A stretch of DNA of 64,000 nucleotides, taken from assembly GCA_945910815.1 (NCBI GenBank), contig CAMDZD010000009.1, forward strand, positions 1 through 64,000. Direction: 5' to 3'. Position 1 is the stretch's first letter. The number at the start of each line of letters is the position of its first letter. This DNA is from an uncultured Clostridia bacterium (lineage in GTDB: Bacteria > Bacillota > Clostridia > Oscillospirales > Ruminococcaceae). The notes beneath the pieces were generated by a model that searched no databases, was not told the DNA's origin, and saw only the letters and a program-made list of their open reading frames with translations. Positions 55,371-64,000 of this stretch are shown here, one piece after another. Made by a program: the position numbers and the translations under genes.

Positions 55371-56803
55371 TTTACAGCACCTCCGTAAAGTTTTTTATTT
55401 TTGAAGCAGTTGAATTTTGCGAGTGATGTAACCATAAGCTTTGAAGCAAATACACCCATAATGAAGTTAAGGATAATTCCGACAAGAAGTGTATATCCGA
55501 ATGAATATATAACACCTTCAGTAGTAGCACCGAATGCCATAAAGAATACATGGAGAAGCTTTGCAAAAGGACTTGAAGGAACTCCGAAAGCACCCATAAG
55601 TATAATGGCAACAAATACAACAGTAATATTTCCGTCAAATATAGCGGAGAAAGCTCTCTTGTAAGCAATTTTCAAAGCGGAATCAAGAGATTTTCCGGAA
55701 TTGAGTTCTTCCTTTATACGTTCACCCGTGATAATATTTGCGTCAACGCCCATACCGACTGCAAGAATTATACCTGCAATACCGGGGATTGTAAGTGTGG
55801 AGCTGTCCATAAATCCGAACCAGCCCGATATAGCAGCAAGAGTACCGGCAACCTGACCTATAAGAGCTATAACAGCAACAAATCCTGGGAGTCTGTAAAG
55901 GACAATCATATAAACCGCAATAAATCCGAATGCAATAAAACCTGCAAGAATCATTGCATCAAGAGAACCTCTGCCCATAGTAGGGTCCATAGTCTTGAAA
56001 CTTGAAGTTTCCATTTTGAAAGGCAAAGCACCTGAATTTATTTTATCAGCAAGACTTTTTGCAGATTCATATGTAAAGTCACCTGATATGACAGCCTGTC
56101 CGTCTGTAATGGCAGTGCTTACGGTAGGGCTTGAAATCATAGTATTGTCCATCCATATGGATATAGGTGTAGATGAACCTGCAAGTTCAGCAGTAGCGGA
56201 AGCGAACTTGTCCTTACCTGATTCGCCGTCAGTGCTTGTATCGTTCAGCTGGAGCTGTACAACATATTCATAAGCACCTGTTGTATCATTGTACTGACTT
56301 CCTGGCTGAGCTGATTTTACATCGGAACCATTGAGGATTATATCACCTGTCGGGATAACGTCATTAGTTTCGGGGTCGGTTTCGTAATCCGAACCGTATC
56401 TGAAAGTAAGTTCAGCAGTTTCACCGAGTTCTTTAACGGCATTTTCGGGGTCGAAATCGGTTTCGCCTGCCTGCCAAGGGAAACGGACAATAATTCTGTC
56501 GCTTTTATCATCGCTGTAAACTTCATAGTCATTGATATTAAGTGAATTAAGTCTGTTTTTAATGACAGCAGTAGCAGCATCCAGTTGCTGTTCTGTTGCA
56601 TCATAATCGCCTGCCGGATTGAAAGTTACATCAACACCGCCCTGAATATCAATACCAAGTCTTATATCATCAACGCCATTTATTCTTGTTGTGACAATAT
56701 CACCGTACTGGGTATCAAGACCGAAAACAGCGGTATACGCAAAAGCAATTATCAGAGCAAAGACTATAAAGAAAACAGCTTTCTGATTTTTTTTCTTTTT
56801 CAC
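55367..56803 (-). CDS. secD: Protein translocase subunit SecD
   Basis: 478-aa subunit. The first periplasmic segment opens with LGIDIQGGVDVTF, and the membrane domain carries AVGMGVDANIITGERIKEEL, the proton-pathway Asp motif. GTG start at 56803 with AGGAGG. First gene of secDF under a consensus promoter. Confidence 0.95.
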   Translation of the reverse strand: MKKKKNQKAVFFIVFALIIAFAYTAVFGLDTQYGDIVTTRINGVDDIRLGIDIQGGVDVTFNPAGDYDATEQQLDAATAVIKNRLNSLNINDYEVYSDDKSDRIIVRFPWQAGETDFDPENAVKELGETAELTFRYGSDYETDPETNDVIPTGDIILNGSDVKSAQPGSQYNDTTGAYEYVVQLQLNDTSTDGESGKDKFASATAELAGSSTPISIWMDNTMISSPTVSTAITDGQAVISGDFTYESAKSLADKINSGALPFKMETSSFKTMDPTMGRGSLDAMILAGFIAFGFIAVYMIVLYRLPGFVAVIALIGQVAGTLAAISGWFGFMDSSTLTIPGIAGIILAVGMGVDANIITGERIKEELNSGKSLDSALKIAYKRAFSAIFDGNITVVFVAIILMGAFGVPSSPFAKLLHVFFMAFGATTEGVIYSFGYTLLVGIILNFIMGVFASKLMVTSLAKFNCFKNKKLYGGAVK

Positions 56804-56853
56804 GTTTTAACCTCCTGAAAGATAGAAATGTGTCATTTATGACAATTACAATA

Positions 56854-56882
56854 ATTATATTACAAAATTCTGAATAAGTCAA
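56854..56882 (-). promoter_or_regulatory. Promoter of secDF
   Basis: TTGACT (56877-56882), 17 bases, TATAAT (56854-56859) on the minus strand. Confidence 0.8.
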
Positions 56883-56939
56883 TAGGAAATATCTATAATT
56901 TGATGAAAATAAGGTGAAAAAATTGTATTCAAAACAAAA

Positions 56940-56958
56940 GGGCGGAAGGAATCCGCCC
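56940..56958 (-). terminator. Terminator of the sugar ABC ATPase gene
   Basis: GGGCGGA/TCCGCCC stem-loop, followed by TTTTGTTTT on the minus strand, 23 bases after the stop. Confidence 0.8.
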
Positions 56959-56980
56959 TGTGTGGAACAGTTTAAAAAAA

Positions 56981-58120
56981 TCAGCTTACAATAGTTTTTT
57001 CTGTTTCCTTGTCGAAGATGTGTATTCTGTTCGGGTCAAGAGCAACCTGAATAACGTCCTGAGGCTTAGCAGTTGAACGTGAAGAAACTCTTGCAGTAAT
57101 CGGGATACCTTCACAGTTAAGGTAGAGGTAAGTTTCAGCACCCATCATTTCAGTGATTTCAACAGTACATGAGATAATACCGGTAGTAGCACTTGAGATG
57201 TACATTTCTTCATCGTGAACGCTTTCCGGACGGATACCGAGAACGATTTCCTTGTTTACATAGTTAGCGAGTTCACGGTTAACCTTTGATTCGGGAACGA
57301 TAATCTGGTACTTAACGCCCTTCTGAGTTCTTGAATCTTCTGAACCGAATTCAACGACATACTGACCGAGGTCATCTTTAAGAACAGCATCGATGAAGTT
57401 CATCTGAGGAGAACCAAGGAATCCTGCAACGAACTGGTTAACAGGGTGTTCATAAAGAGCCTGAGGAGTATCAATCTGCTGAATGAAACCGTCCTTCATA
57501 ACAACGATTCTGTCACCGAGAGTCATAGCCTCTGTCTGGTCGTGAGTAACGTAGATGAATGTTGTACCGAGTTTCTTGTGGAGCTTTGAAATTTCTGTTC
57601 TCATCTGAGCACGGAGCTTAGCATCGAGGTTTGAAAGAGGCTCGTCGAGAAGGAATACCTGAGGTGAACGAACGATAGCACGACCCATAGCAACACGCTG
57701 ACGCTGACCACCTGACATAGCCTTAGGCTTTCTTTCGAGGAGGTGAGAGAGGTCAAGAATTTTAGCAGCTTCATTAACCTTTCTTTCGATTTCGTCCTTA
57801 GGAACTTTTCTGAGTTTAAGACCGAAAGCCATGTTATCGAAAACAGTCATATGCGGATAAAGAGCATAGTTCTGGAAAACCATTGCAATATCTCTGTCCT
57901 TAGGTGCAATATCGTTTACAAGACGGTCGCCGATATAAAGTTCACCCTCGGAAATTTCCTCAAGACCTGCAATCATACGAAGAGTTGTGGATTTACCACA
58001 GCCAGAAGGTCCGACAAGGATAATAAATTCCTTATCTTTGATTTCAAAGTCAACGTCGGTAACTGCAACGAAACCGCCCGGATACTTTTTATAAATATGT
58101 TTTAAAATTAAACCTGCCAT
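56981..58120 (-). CDS. msmX: ABC transporter ATP-binding protein, MsmX/UgpC/MalK type
   Basis: 379-aa ATPase energising carbohydrate uptake. Walker [11 protein letters not shown]-loop [10 protein letters not shown], signature [14 protein letters not shown], Walker [18 protein letters not shown]-loop YVTHDQ, then a TOBE domain. No permease genes are nearby, so it may serve several sugar permeases, as MsmX does in Bacillus. Confidence 0.93.
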   Translation of the reverse strand: MAGLILKHIYKKYPGGFVAVTDVDFEIKDKEFIILVGPSGCGKSTTLRMIAGLEEISEGELYIGDRLVNDIAPKDRDIAMVFQNYALYPHMTVFDNMAFGLKLRKVPKDEIERKVNEAAKILDLSHLLERKPKAMSGGQRQRVAMGRAIVRSPQVFLLDEPLSNLDAKLRAQMRTEISKLHKKLGTTFIYVTHDQTEAMTLGDRIVVMKDGFIQQIDTPQALYEHPVNQFVAGFLGSPQMNFIDAVLKDDLGQYVVEFGSEDSRTQKGVKYQIIVPESKVNRELANYVNKEIVLGIRPESVHDEEMYISSATTGIISCTVEITEMMGAETYLYLNCEGIPITARVSSRSTAKPQDVIQVALDPNRIHIFDKETEKTIVS

Positions 58121-58195
58121 TTAAAGTAAGTCCTCCCATAAAAATTTTTGCTAATCCTTAAACGTAAATGAAAACGCAGTATCAGCTATAATAAT

Positions 58196-58224
58196 ATAAT
58201 AACAAATATTTCTTGATTTTGCAA
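58196..58224 (-). promoter_or_regulatory. Putative promoter of the sugar ABC ATPase gene
   Basis: TTGCAA (58219-58224), 17 bases, TATTAT (58196-58201) on the minus strand. Confidence 0.5.
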
Positions 58225-58248
58225 TACACTAAATCTCCAAAGTTATGA

Positions 58249-59016
58249 TTATTTGTTTATCAAATATGACGAAAAATATACATATAAATTTCGCAGAATA
58301 CAGTCATAATCGGGGGGGTCGAGCAATTTTTCAACATCTTTGTGCATAAGTTCCATAGAGTCTCCGATTGCCAGTTTTTCGGGGATTTTCAGATTTCCCA
58401 TACAGAATCTGAAAAGATATTCCACTTCGTTTCCGGCAGATGCGAACATTCTTTTAACCTGATGATATTTCCCCTCTTTAAGCTCAACAATCGCCCATAA
58501 ATCGTTGTTTTCAAGGGGGAAAACCCTGGCGGGCATGCATACTTCGCCATTGCCCAGAGACATACCCGAAGCAAATAAGTCAATATATTGAATTTTAAAG
58601 CATTCGGCAAGTTTCACAATGTAAAATTTAGGAACATGTTTTTCGGGGGTAAGAATTTTGTGTGAAAGTTCTCCGTCATCGGTCAGCAGTACAAGACCCT
58701 CTGAATCCTTGTCAAGCCGTCCGGCAGGAAAAACCTTTTTTGAAAGTTCGGGCGGAATAAGTTCAAGAACGGTCGGACTGTCGGGGTCACTTGTGGAACA
58801 TACATATCCGGCAGGCTTGTTAAGAAGAATATATCTGTTTTTTCTGTATGAAATAATATTTCCGTCATATTCAATTGTGTTTTTATCAGTGCTGACCTGA
58901 AAATCAGCTTTTTTAATGATAACTCCGTCAGATTTTACAAGTCCCTTTTTTATTGCCTCCCTTGCCTGACTTCTTGAAAGTATGGAATTATCCGAAATAA
59001 ATTTATCTAATCTCAT
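58249..59016 (-). CDS. RNA pseudouridine synthase, RsuA/RluB family
   Basis: 255 aa. N-terminal S4 RNA-binding domain (RLDKFISDNSILSRSQARE) and a catalytic domain with GRLDKDSEGLVLLTDDG, whose Asp is the nucleophile. Size and motif fit 16S rRNA pseudouridine-516 synthase RsuA, though RluB-like cannot be excluded. Confidence 0.92.
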   Translation of the reverse strand: MRLDKFISDNSILSRSQAREAIKKGLVKSDGVIIKKADFQVSTDKNTIEYDGNIISYRKNRYILLNKPAGYVCSTSDPDSPTVLELIPPELSKKVFPAGRLDKDSEGLVLLTDDGELSHKILTPEKHVPKFYIVKLAECFKIQYIDLFASGMSLGNGEVCMPARVFPLENNDLWAIVELKEGKYHQVKRMFASAGNEVEYLFRFCMGNLKIPEKLAIGDSMELMHKDVEKLLDPPDYDCILRNLYVYFSSYLINK

Positions 59017-59091
59017 GAAATCTCCTTAAAAAATTTTTTGATGTATTTGTCCGGATTATACGGCATATAATGTAGTCAAAAGGGGGAAACA

Positions 59092-59517
59092 ATGATGAAA
59101 AAATCCTTTAAAATAATCCTGTCAGCCGGAATAATTCTTACAGCAGTTTTTATATTTATGCCGGAAAGGAAAGAAAATCCCGAACCCGTTGCGGTTGTAC
59201 CTGCCGTAACGACAGCCGAACGCATAAATTATTTTGCACTGCATGGGTGGGAGGCTGAAGAAATTTTCAGCAGAGATATAATAATTCCGTCTGAATTCAG
59301 TGAAAGCTATGAAGATTTTGCGGAAATTCAGGATAAGCAGAAACTTCCACTGCGTGAATGCAAGGGAATGGACGCTGTGCTTTATACATACCGGATAAAA
59401 AACTATGCTCCTGACAATAAAAATCTTTTGGCGGAGCTTATAGTATGTGACGGAAAAGCCGTATCTTCCGCAATTTATGCAGAAGACGATTCAGACTATA
59501 TAATCAGCGTTCATTAG
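59092..59517 (+). CDS. DUF4830-type secreted/anchored protein
   Basis: 141 aa with N-terminal hydrophobic anchor (about 5-22) and a conserved domain starting YFALHGWEAEE and containing ELIVCDGKAVSSAIY, as in DUF4830. AAGGGGG before two adjacent ATGs (59092 or 59095). Its 3' end overlaps nrdR by 4 bases, convergently. Function unknown. Confidence 0.75.
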   Translation: MMKKSFKIILSAGIILTAVFIFMPERKENPEPVAVVPAVTTAERINYFALHGWEAEEIFSRDIIIPSEFSESYEDFAEIQDKQKLPLRECKGMDAVLYTYRIKNYAPDNKNLLAELIVCDGKAVSSAIYAEDDSDYIISVH

Positions 59518-59969
59518 GATTTTTCTTTTCCCTCAAGTTCGGATATAACTGATATAAAGCTCTTTACATCAGAAAAATCCTTATATACTGAAGCAAATCT
59601 TATATATGCGATAGGGTCAATATTTTTAAGCTGTTCAAGAACCATTTCACCGATTGCTTTTGAGGATATAACGGTTTTCATTTCGTTTGCAAGAGTATTT
59701 TCGATATAGTCGGCAATATGTTCTACTTCCTGAGCGGATATGGGGCGTTTTTTTATTGCAGTGTATATGCCTTTTATAAGCTTGTTCCTGTCATAGAGCT
59801 GGTACGTTCCGTCACGCTTTCTGACGGAAAGCAGAGGGGTTTCAACAGTTTCATAGGTAGTAAATCTTTTGTGACATTCTGTACATTCACGCCTTCTTCT
59901 TTTTTTCTCATCGGAGGAGCGTGAATCTATAACCTTTGAATCAAGTGAACCGCAAAACGGACATTTCAT
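59514..59969 (-). CDS. nrdR: Transcriptional repressor NrdR
   Basis: 151 aa. Zinc ribbon CPFCG and CTECHKRF at the N-terminus, then an ATP-cone domain (VRKRDGTYQLYDRNKL). Represses ribonucleotide reductase genes in response to (d)ATP. No RNR gene is in the window. Confidence 0.95.
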   Translation of the reverse strand: MKCPFCGSLDSKVIDSRSSDEKKRRRRECTECHKRFTTYETVETPLLSVRKRDGTYQLYDRNKLIKGIYTAIKKRPISAQEVEHIADYIENTLANEMKTVISSKAIGEMVLEQLKNIDPIAYIRFASVYKDFSDVKSFISVISELEGKEKS

Positions 59970-59987
59970 ATTTTTTCAAATCCTTTC

Positions 59988-60788
59988 TTAATTTTCAGCA
60001 AGGGAAATATTTCTGATAGTCTGTTCAATAACGCTGTAATTGCTGACTAAATCGGAAATTCCGCTGAAATTAGTTCTGTAAAGTTCAAGAATAACCGAAG
60101 CATCGGGATTATATGAATAAATTTCTGATATAAGACGGCGGATATTAAGCCTGCCCTTTCCGAGCATAAGGCAGTCGCCAAGCTCTCCGCTGTCGCTTAA
60201 ATGTACATGTATGATTTTTTCTTTCAGAGTTCTGACAATATCAAAAACATTTTCCTTTGAGCGTACAGCCTGCTTTGTATCTAAAACGAATTTCACATCA
60301 CTTCCGAGCATATTTGACAAATCCTTAAGAAAATTCAGATTTCCGCTCTGACAGCGTGAAACGTTTTCAACAGCCACATCAATTCCGAACTTTTTTCCGA
60401 GACTATACATCATTGAATAGCGTTCGCAGTAGAGTTCACGGGGAGCGTTTACACTTCCCTTGTTGCCGTGGAGTACAAATATTTTTGCTCCGAGCGTATT
60501 CATAAAGTCAAAGCAGTATTTAAGATACTCAAGGGCATCGATTGTACGTCTTTCATAGGCGGAAAAAAGCATAATCGGTTCTATTTCGGCAGTAAAAGGG
60601 TGAACGGATACGCATTTTGTATCAAAATGGTTTAATATTTCCAGAAGGCTTAAAGCAAAGCTTTTTGTCATTTCGGAGTGAGTATTGACAAAAATCTCAA
60701 CGTTTGAAATACCATTCAGTGCGAGGTCATAAAGGCTTTCTTCAAGAAGTTTCGGATAAAGACAGGCAGTAGATACTCCGGCAGTCAT
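59988..60788 (-). CDS. Sugar-phosphate isomerase/epimerase-like TIM-barrel protein
   Basis: 266 aa of the xylose-isomerase-like/AP-endonuclease-2 fold. Metal-ligand-bearing strands are recognisable: FVLHGNKG, VAVENVSR, FVLDTKQAV and IIHVHLSDSG, ending in VILELYR. Substrate unknown. Own promoter. Confidence 0.85.
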   Translation of the reverse strand: MTAGVSTACLYPKLLEESLYDLALNGISNVEIFVNTHSEMTKSFALSLLEILNHFDTKCVSVHPFTAEIEPIMLFSAYERRTIDALEYLKYCFDFMNTLGAKIFVLHGNKGSVNAPRELYCERYSMMYSLGKKFGIDVAVENVSRCQSGNLNFLKDLSNMLGSDVKFVLDTKQAVRSKENVFDIVRTLKEKIIHVHLSDSGELGDCLMLGKGRLNIRRLISEIYSYNPDASVILELYRTNFSGISDLVSNYSVIEQTIRNISLAEN

Positions 60789-60819
60789 TTTTATTTCTCC
60801 TTCAAGTGATATTGTATAT

Positions 60820-60849
60820 ATTATATCATTAAAATTATATATCTGTCAA
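60820..60849 (-). promoter_or_regulatory. Promoter of the TIM-barrel isomerase gene
   Basis: TTGACA (60844-60849), 18 bases, TATAAT (60820-60825) on the minus strand. Confidence 0.75.
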
Positions 60850-60901
60850 TAGTATTTTTGTATACTTTATACATTATTATAAAGCAGTTAAATACATAAA
60901 A

Positions 60902-60919
60902 GGGGCTGTCGCAAGCCCC
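60902..60919 (-). terminator. Terminator of the GDPD gene
   Basis: GGGGCT/AGCCCC stem-loop 10 bases after the stop at 60929, followed by TTTTATG on the minus strand. Confidence 0.65.
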
Positions 60920-60928
60920 TTATTTTTT

Positions 60929-62734
60929 TCAGTAATTAAAGATTTTTGCAAGAAAGTCTATAATATATCCCTCATTTCCCTTTGAAGAAACGACTTTTAT
61001 AACCATATCGGGTTTATCGGTTATGATGTTGTCCGCCCCCATACTGATAAGCTTTTCAGCCTCTGAACGGTCATTTACCGTCCATACGAATACACGCTTG
61101 CCATTGAGATGAATATTATTTATAAGGTTCTGCGATACGAATTTCTTATTCAGACTGAGTGCATCAATATCGTGAAGTGATGAATAACCGCCGTATGTCA
61201 TAATATTTGCAATAAGACCTGTTTTTATATCAGGATTAACCTTTTTAACGGTTCTCAGGGCATTGTATGAAAAAGAGGTTACATAACAGGAATCAATGCA
61301 GTTATATTCTTCAATAAGCCTTGCAGTAAGTTCAGCGGTTTGGAGTTCATCGTCATTTTTTTTGATTTCTATATTGAGATTGATTTTGTTTCCGAAATTT
61401 TCGAGAACTTCATTAAGAGTCATAATCTGAGTGCCGGAAAATTCCTCTCCGAACCATTTTCCGTAGTCGAGCCTAATTAAATCCTGATAATCAAGATTTC
61501 TTAAATTTTCGTTAATGCCTGTAATTCTTGAAATATTTTTGTCATGAAAAACAACGATTTCCTTATCCTTTGAAAGCTGAACATCGAGTTCGATAAAATC
61601 CGAACCGACTTCAAGAGCCTCTGCAAATGCGGGTTCGGTATTTTCGGGAGCTTTTGAGGAAAATCCTCTGTGTGCGGTAATTTTTGTCTTATTCAGAAAG
61701 CTTGCATTAAGAATAATATTTTCAGCAGATATATCTTTCATAAATGAATAGTTAAGAGCTAATGAAAGTATTGAAACAGCAAAGGCAATTACTCTTATTC
61801 TGACAGGGCTTGTCTTTTCGGAGGGTTCGGGAAGAATTATTTTTGTATTATTATCAGTTTCCGAAAAAAATCTTATTGTGATGTATGCGAAAAGCATAGG
61901 AGTGAAAAATACGGACGATACAGCGGTAAATATCTTAACTACTGTCTTTATGAGTTTAAGTGATATGAAAAAAGCATTGTCGGGTTCGGAAAAGCCTTTC
62001 ATAGCAAAGCATATAATAAAGCATACTAAAAAAAATACAATCAGAAAAAATGAAGTTATAAACAAGCTCCATAATATTATTGAAAGAGCCGTTTTGAAAC
62101 GTTTTTTTTCGGTAATTTTTTTGCTTTGACGGACACTTTCAAAATATCCCGAATCTGTAAGTGCAAAAAAGTTAAGGCAATAAATTCTGTTTGAAAGAAG
62201 TACAGAAACAAGAATAAGAAACAATATAACTGCAAAAAATATTTTATTGCTTGCTGTTCCGTAAAGCGTCTGAACGCTTGGCATACCTACAAACGCAAAT
62301 ATTCCCGAAGTAAGCGTGAACTGTGTCAGCGGAAGTATAAGCAGTATATAGAAAACGAGTATAAAATTAAATTTTTTTAACAGCTTTCCGATACTTTTAA
62401 ACCCCGATTTTATCATAAGAAAAACGCTTATGCTTTTTTTCTCATAAAGCATAGCAAATCCGCTTATAATCGCAGATATTTCCGCAAGTGAAAGCACGGA
62501 ACAGATTATTAATATAAGTAAAATCAGTGCAAGAGAGGCGGGATAAGTAAGAAACTGAAAAAGATTTTCTGAAGTAATATAACCAACTCCCGAAATATCA
62601 ATAGCCCATCTTAAAAGATGAGTAAGTGCCGGAAGTGCTAAGGCAGTAATCATAAGCTTATAGAGAATCTCAAAAAGCAGTACTGACGGAATAGCTCTTA
62701 TAAAAATTTTTGCGGATTTAATCATTTTCTGCAT
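60929..62734 (-). CDS. Membrane glycerophosphodiester phosphodiesterase
   Basis: 601 aa. About eight membrane helices (1-330, the GDPD membrane domain), then a cytoplasmic or exoplasmic GDPD catalytic domain with TAHRGFSSKAPENTEPA (catalytic His), DFIELDVQLSKD and VVFHD. Hydrolyses glycerophosphodiesters, possibly from teichoic-acid or membrane-lipid turnover. Overlaps the upstream small membrane gene by 13 bases. Confidence 0.92.
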   Translation of the reverse strand: MQKMIKSAKIFIRAIPSVLLFEILYKLMITALALPALTHLLRWAIDISGVGYITSENLFQFLTYPASLALILLILIICSVLSLAEISAIISGFAMLYEKKSISVFLMIKSGFKSIGKLLKKFNFILVFYILLILPLTQFTLTSGIFAFVGMPSVQTLYGTASNKIFFAVILFLILVSVLLSNRIYCLNFFALTDSGYFESVRQSKKITEKKRFKTALSIILWSLFITSFFLIVFFLVCFIICFAMKGFSEPDNAFFISLKLIKTVVKIFTAVSSVFFTPMLFAYITIRFFSETDNNTKIILPEPSEKTSPVRIRVIAFAVSILSLALNYSFMKDISAENIILNASFLNKTKITAHRGFSSKAPENTEPAFAEALEVGSDFIELDVQLSKDKEIVVFHDKNISRITGINENLRNLDYQDLIRLDYGKWFGEEFSGTQIMTLNEVLENFGNKINLNIEIKKNDDELQTAELTARLIEEYNCIDSCYVTSFSYNALRTVKKVNPDIKTGLIANIMTYGGYSSLHDIDALSLNKKFVSQNLINNIHLNGKRVFVWTVNDRSEAEKLISMGADNIITDKPDMVIKVVSSKGNEGYIIDFLAKIFNY

Positions 62735-63138
62735 ATTCTTAACCCCGAAATAATATTTGTAAGTATAAACGGAATAAATACCGGAATAATTCTTTTTCTG
62801 TAAATATCAGCAACGGAAAATTTATTGTAATAGGGCATAATCCACGCATATTTTTCAGCATGAGCCGTAACAATAAGCAATATAACCATACAGATTACAA
62901 ATCCCAGCGATGATAATATTATAGCAGGAATATTTTTCCCCAAAATACATAATATACTCCCTGATGTCATAAGCAATCCCGAAATAATCCATAATATTCC
63001 GCATATCATTAATTTAATGCCGTATGAATTTCCGTTGAATATCAATCCCGCACCCGAAAGCGTAACCATAAAAAATGGATATATAAGCGTAAAAACTGCA
63101 AGAATTATTTCAGATATAATAAAAAAACGTTTTTTCAC
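62722..63138 (-). CDS. Hypothetical four-TM membrane protein
   Basis: 138 aa, GTG start at 63138 with GGAGG upstream. Four hydrophobic segments with short loops (FFIISEIILAVFTLIYPF; ILWIISGLLMTSG; ILSSLGFVICMVI; FIPFILTNI). No recognisable family. Its 3' end overlaps the membrane GDPD gene, so they are co-expressed. Confidence 0.7.
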   Translation of the reverse strand: MKKRFFIISEIILAVFTLIYPFFMVTLSGAGLIFNGNSYGIKLMICGILWIISGLLMTSGSILCILGKNIPAIILSSLGFVICMVILLIVTAHAEKYAWIMPYYNKFSVADIYRKRIIPVFIPFILTNIISGLRICRK

Positions 63139-63237
63139 AAAAAATCCTCCGTAAAAAATTAAGGCAATTCAATCAGAATTTCACTGTTATAAAATACAGA
63201 GTTCCTCCTAATAATAAAATAAGAGGAGGAACGGGAA

Positions 63238-64000
63238 ATGTTAAAGAAATTCAGATTATTTACAGCTCTATTATCTGCGTCAATGCTCGGATTATGCGGA
63301 ATTTCAGGATATTATTCCGAAAAAATCCCCGACAGCTTTTATGTTGAAAAGGGTGAAAATCTTGATATAGCATTATATCCGGCAGTAAGTGTATCATCAT
63401 CGGGAACGGCACAGGCGGAACTTCTGACTTATCCGTCATCGCAGGAAGTATCTCTGAAGCTTTTCGGAGTTATACCAATAAAATCAGTGGAAATATGCCG
63501 TACCGAAGCCCCGGTTTTAACGGCAGGCGGAACGCCTTTCGGAATAAAGCTCCTTATGGACGGCGTAATGGTTATCAAGTTAAGCGAAAATGACTGTCCC
63601 GCAAAGGAATCGGGAATTAAAACAGGCGATATAATCCGCCTTATAAACAATCTTCCGGTATCTTCAAACAGCGACATTCAGAGAATAATAAGCGGTAGCG
63701 GAGGGCAGAAGCTTAAAATATCCGTAAACCGTTCGGGGAAGGAATTTATAACCTATTTAACTCCTGTATGGAGTTCCGAAAAAAAATGCTATATAGGCGG
63801 AATGTGGGTTCGTGACAGCACTGCCGGAATAGGTACTATGACATTTATAGACAAGTCAAGCGGAATGTTTGCGGGACTTGGTCACCCCGTATGCGATTCC
63901 GATACGGGGGAAATGATTCCGGTATCAAGCGGAAAAGCTGTTCCGGTCGAAATAACGGGAACAGTAAAGGGAAGAAACGGCGTGCCGGGAGAACTTGACG
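63238..64000 (+). CDS. spoIVB: SpoIVB peptidase, 3' partial
   Basis: At least 254 aa, running off the right edge. AGAGGAGGAACGGGAA before the ATG. N-terminal signal anchor, a PDZ domain (about 90-170, GIKTGDIIRLINNLPV) and the start of the S55 protease domain with GIGTMTFIDKSSGMFAGLGHPVCD, containing the catalytic His. The Asp/Ser part lies beyond the window. SpoIVB signals sigma-K activation across the forespore membrane. Confidence 0.92.
   Translation, partial: MLKKFRLFTALLSASMLGLCGISGYYSEKIPDSFYVEKGENLDIALYPAVSVSSSGTAQAELLTYPSSQEVSLKLFGVIPIKSVEICRTEAPVLTAGGTPFGIKLLMDGVMVIKLSENDCPAKESGIKTGDIIRLINNLPVSSNSDIQRIISGSGGQKLKISVNRSGKEFITYLTPVWSSEKKCYIGGMWVRDSTAGIGTMTFIDKSSGMFAGLGHPVCDSDTGEMIPVSSGKAVPVEITGTVKGRNGVPGELD

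Overview
The window looks like a chromosome segment of an AT-rich, Gram-positive, spore-forming Clostridia relative, most likely a Ruminococcus-type gut or rumen bacterium. The basis is the sporulation genes (spoIID, ytaF, a partial spoIVB), LPXTG/sortase surface proteins, a GH9 cellulase module, a DUF6472 mini-protein, many GTG/TTG starts, and strong AGGAGG ribosome sites. Species is inferred, not proven.

Region 1 (1 to about 11816) is the right-hand part of an integrated mobile element. It carries a GCS-like amidoligase (5' end outside the window) coupled to a class II glutamine amidotransferase, a large HerA-type ATPase with a degenerate helicase-like front half, a P4/D5-type SF3 helicase, an unrecognised 573-aa protein, a small helix-turn-helix protein and a tyrosine integrase. 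The integrase sits beside tRNA-Pro(CGG), the likely attachment site. A TnpB-only IS605-type insertion lies between the 573-aa gene and what looks like its original promoter and ribosome site. The 543-bp divergent intergenic region holds repeats and dyads and may be the element's control or origin region.

Region 2 (11817 to about 31560) is ordinary chromosome. One compact minus-strand series has DtxR-like regulator, pgsA, rimO, recX, recA, prmC, yqhQ-like, histidine kinase, response regulator and lipoprotein. Then come citrate synthase, spoIID, purB, comF plus an XRE regulator, a lipoprotein, ytaF, a YkgJ-like protein, and a plus-strand pair of a polytopic GT-C-like protein and a GtrB/DPM1-like glycosyltransferase.

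Region 3 (31590 to 45030, all minus strand) is a sortase-dependent pilus/surface-display locus: coiled-coil protein, dedicated signal peptidase I, a 2411-aa surface protein, major pilin, class C sortase, minor pilin, second sortase and an Ig-like (Big_2) membrane protein. The 2411-aa protein is the highlight. A GH9 catalytic module plus a Big_2 domain appears to be inserted inside a loop of one of its Cna_B pilin-type domains, upstream of a MPSTG sorting signal, suggesting a cellulase displayed on a pilus or on the wall.

Region 4 (45331 to 64000) is mainly housekeeping: aquaporin, DUF6472, GNAT, YfhO-like membrane protein, tRNA-Thr(CGT), a small membrane protein with a divergent XRE repressor and paired operators, ilvE, two unlisted small membrane proteins, metallophosphoesterase, PspA, secDF, an MsmX/UgpC-type ATPase, an RsuA-type pseudouridine synthase, DUF4830, nrdR, a TIM-barrel isomerase, a membrane GDPD, and spoIVB running off the right edge.
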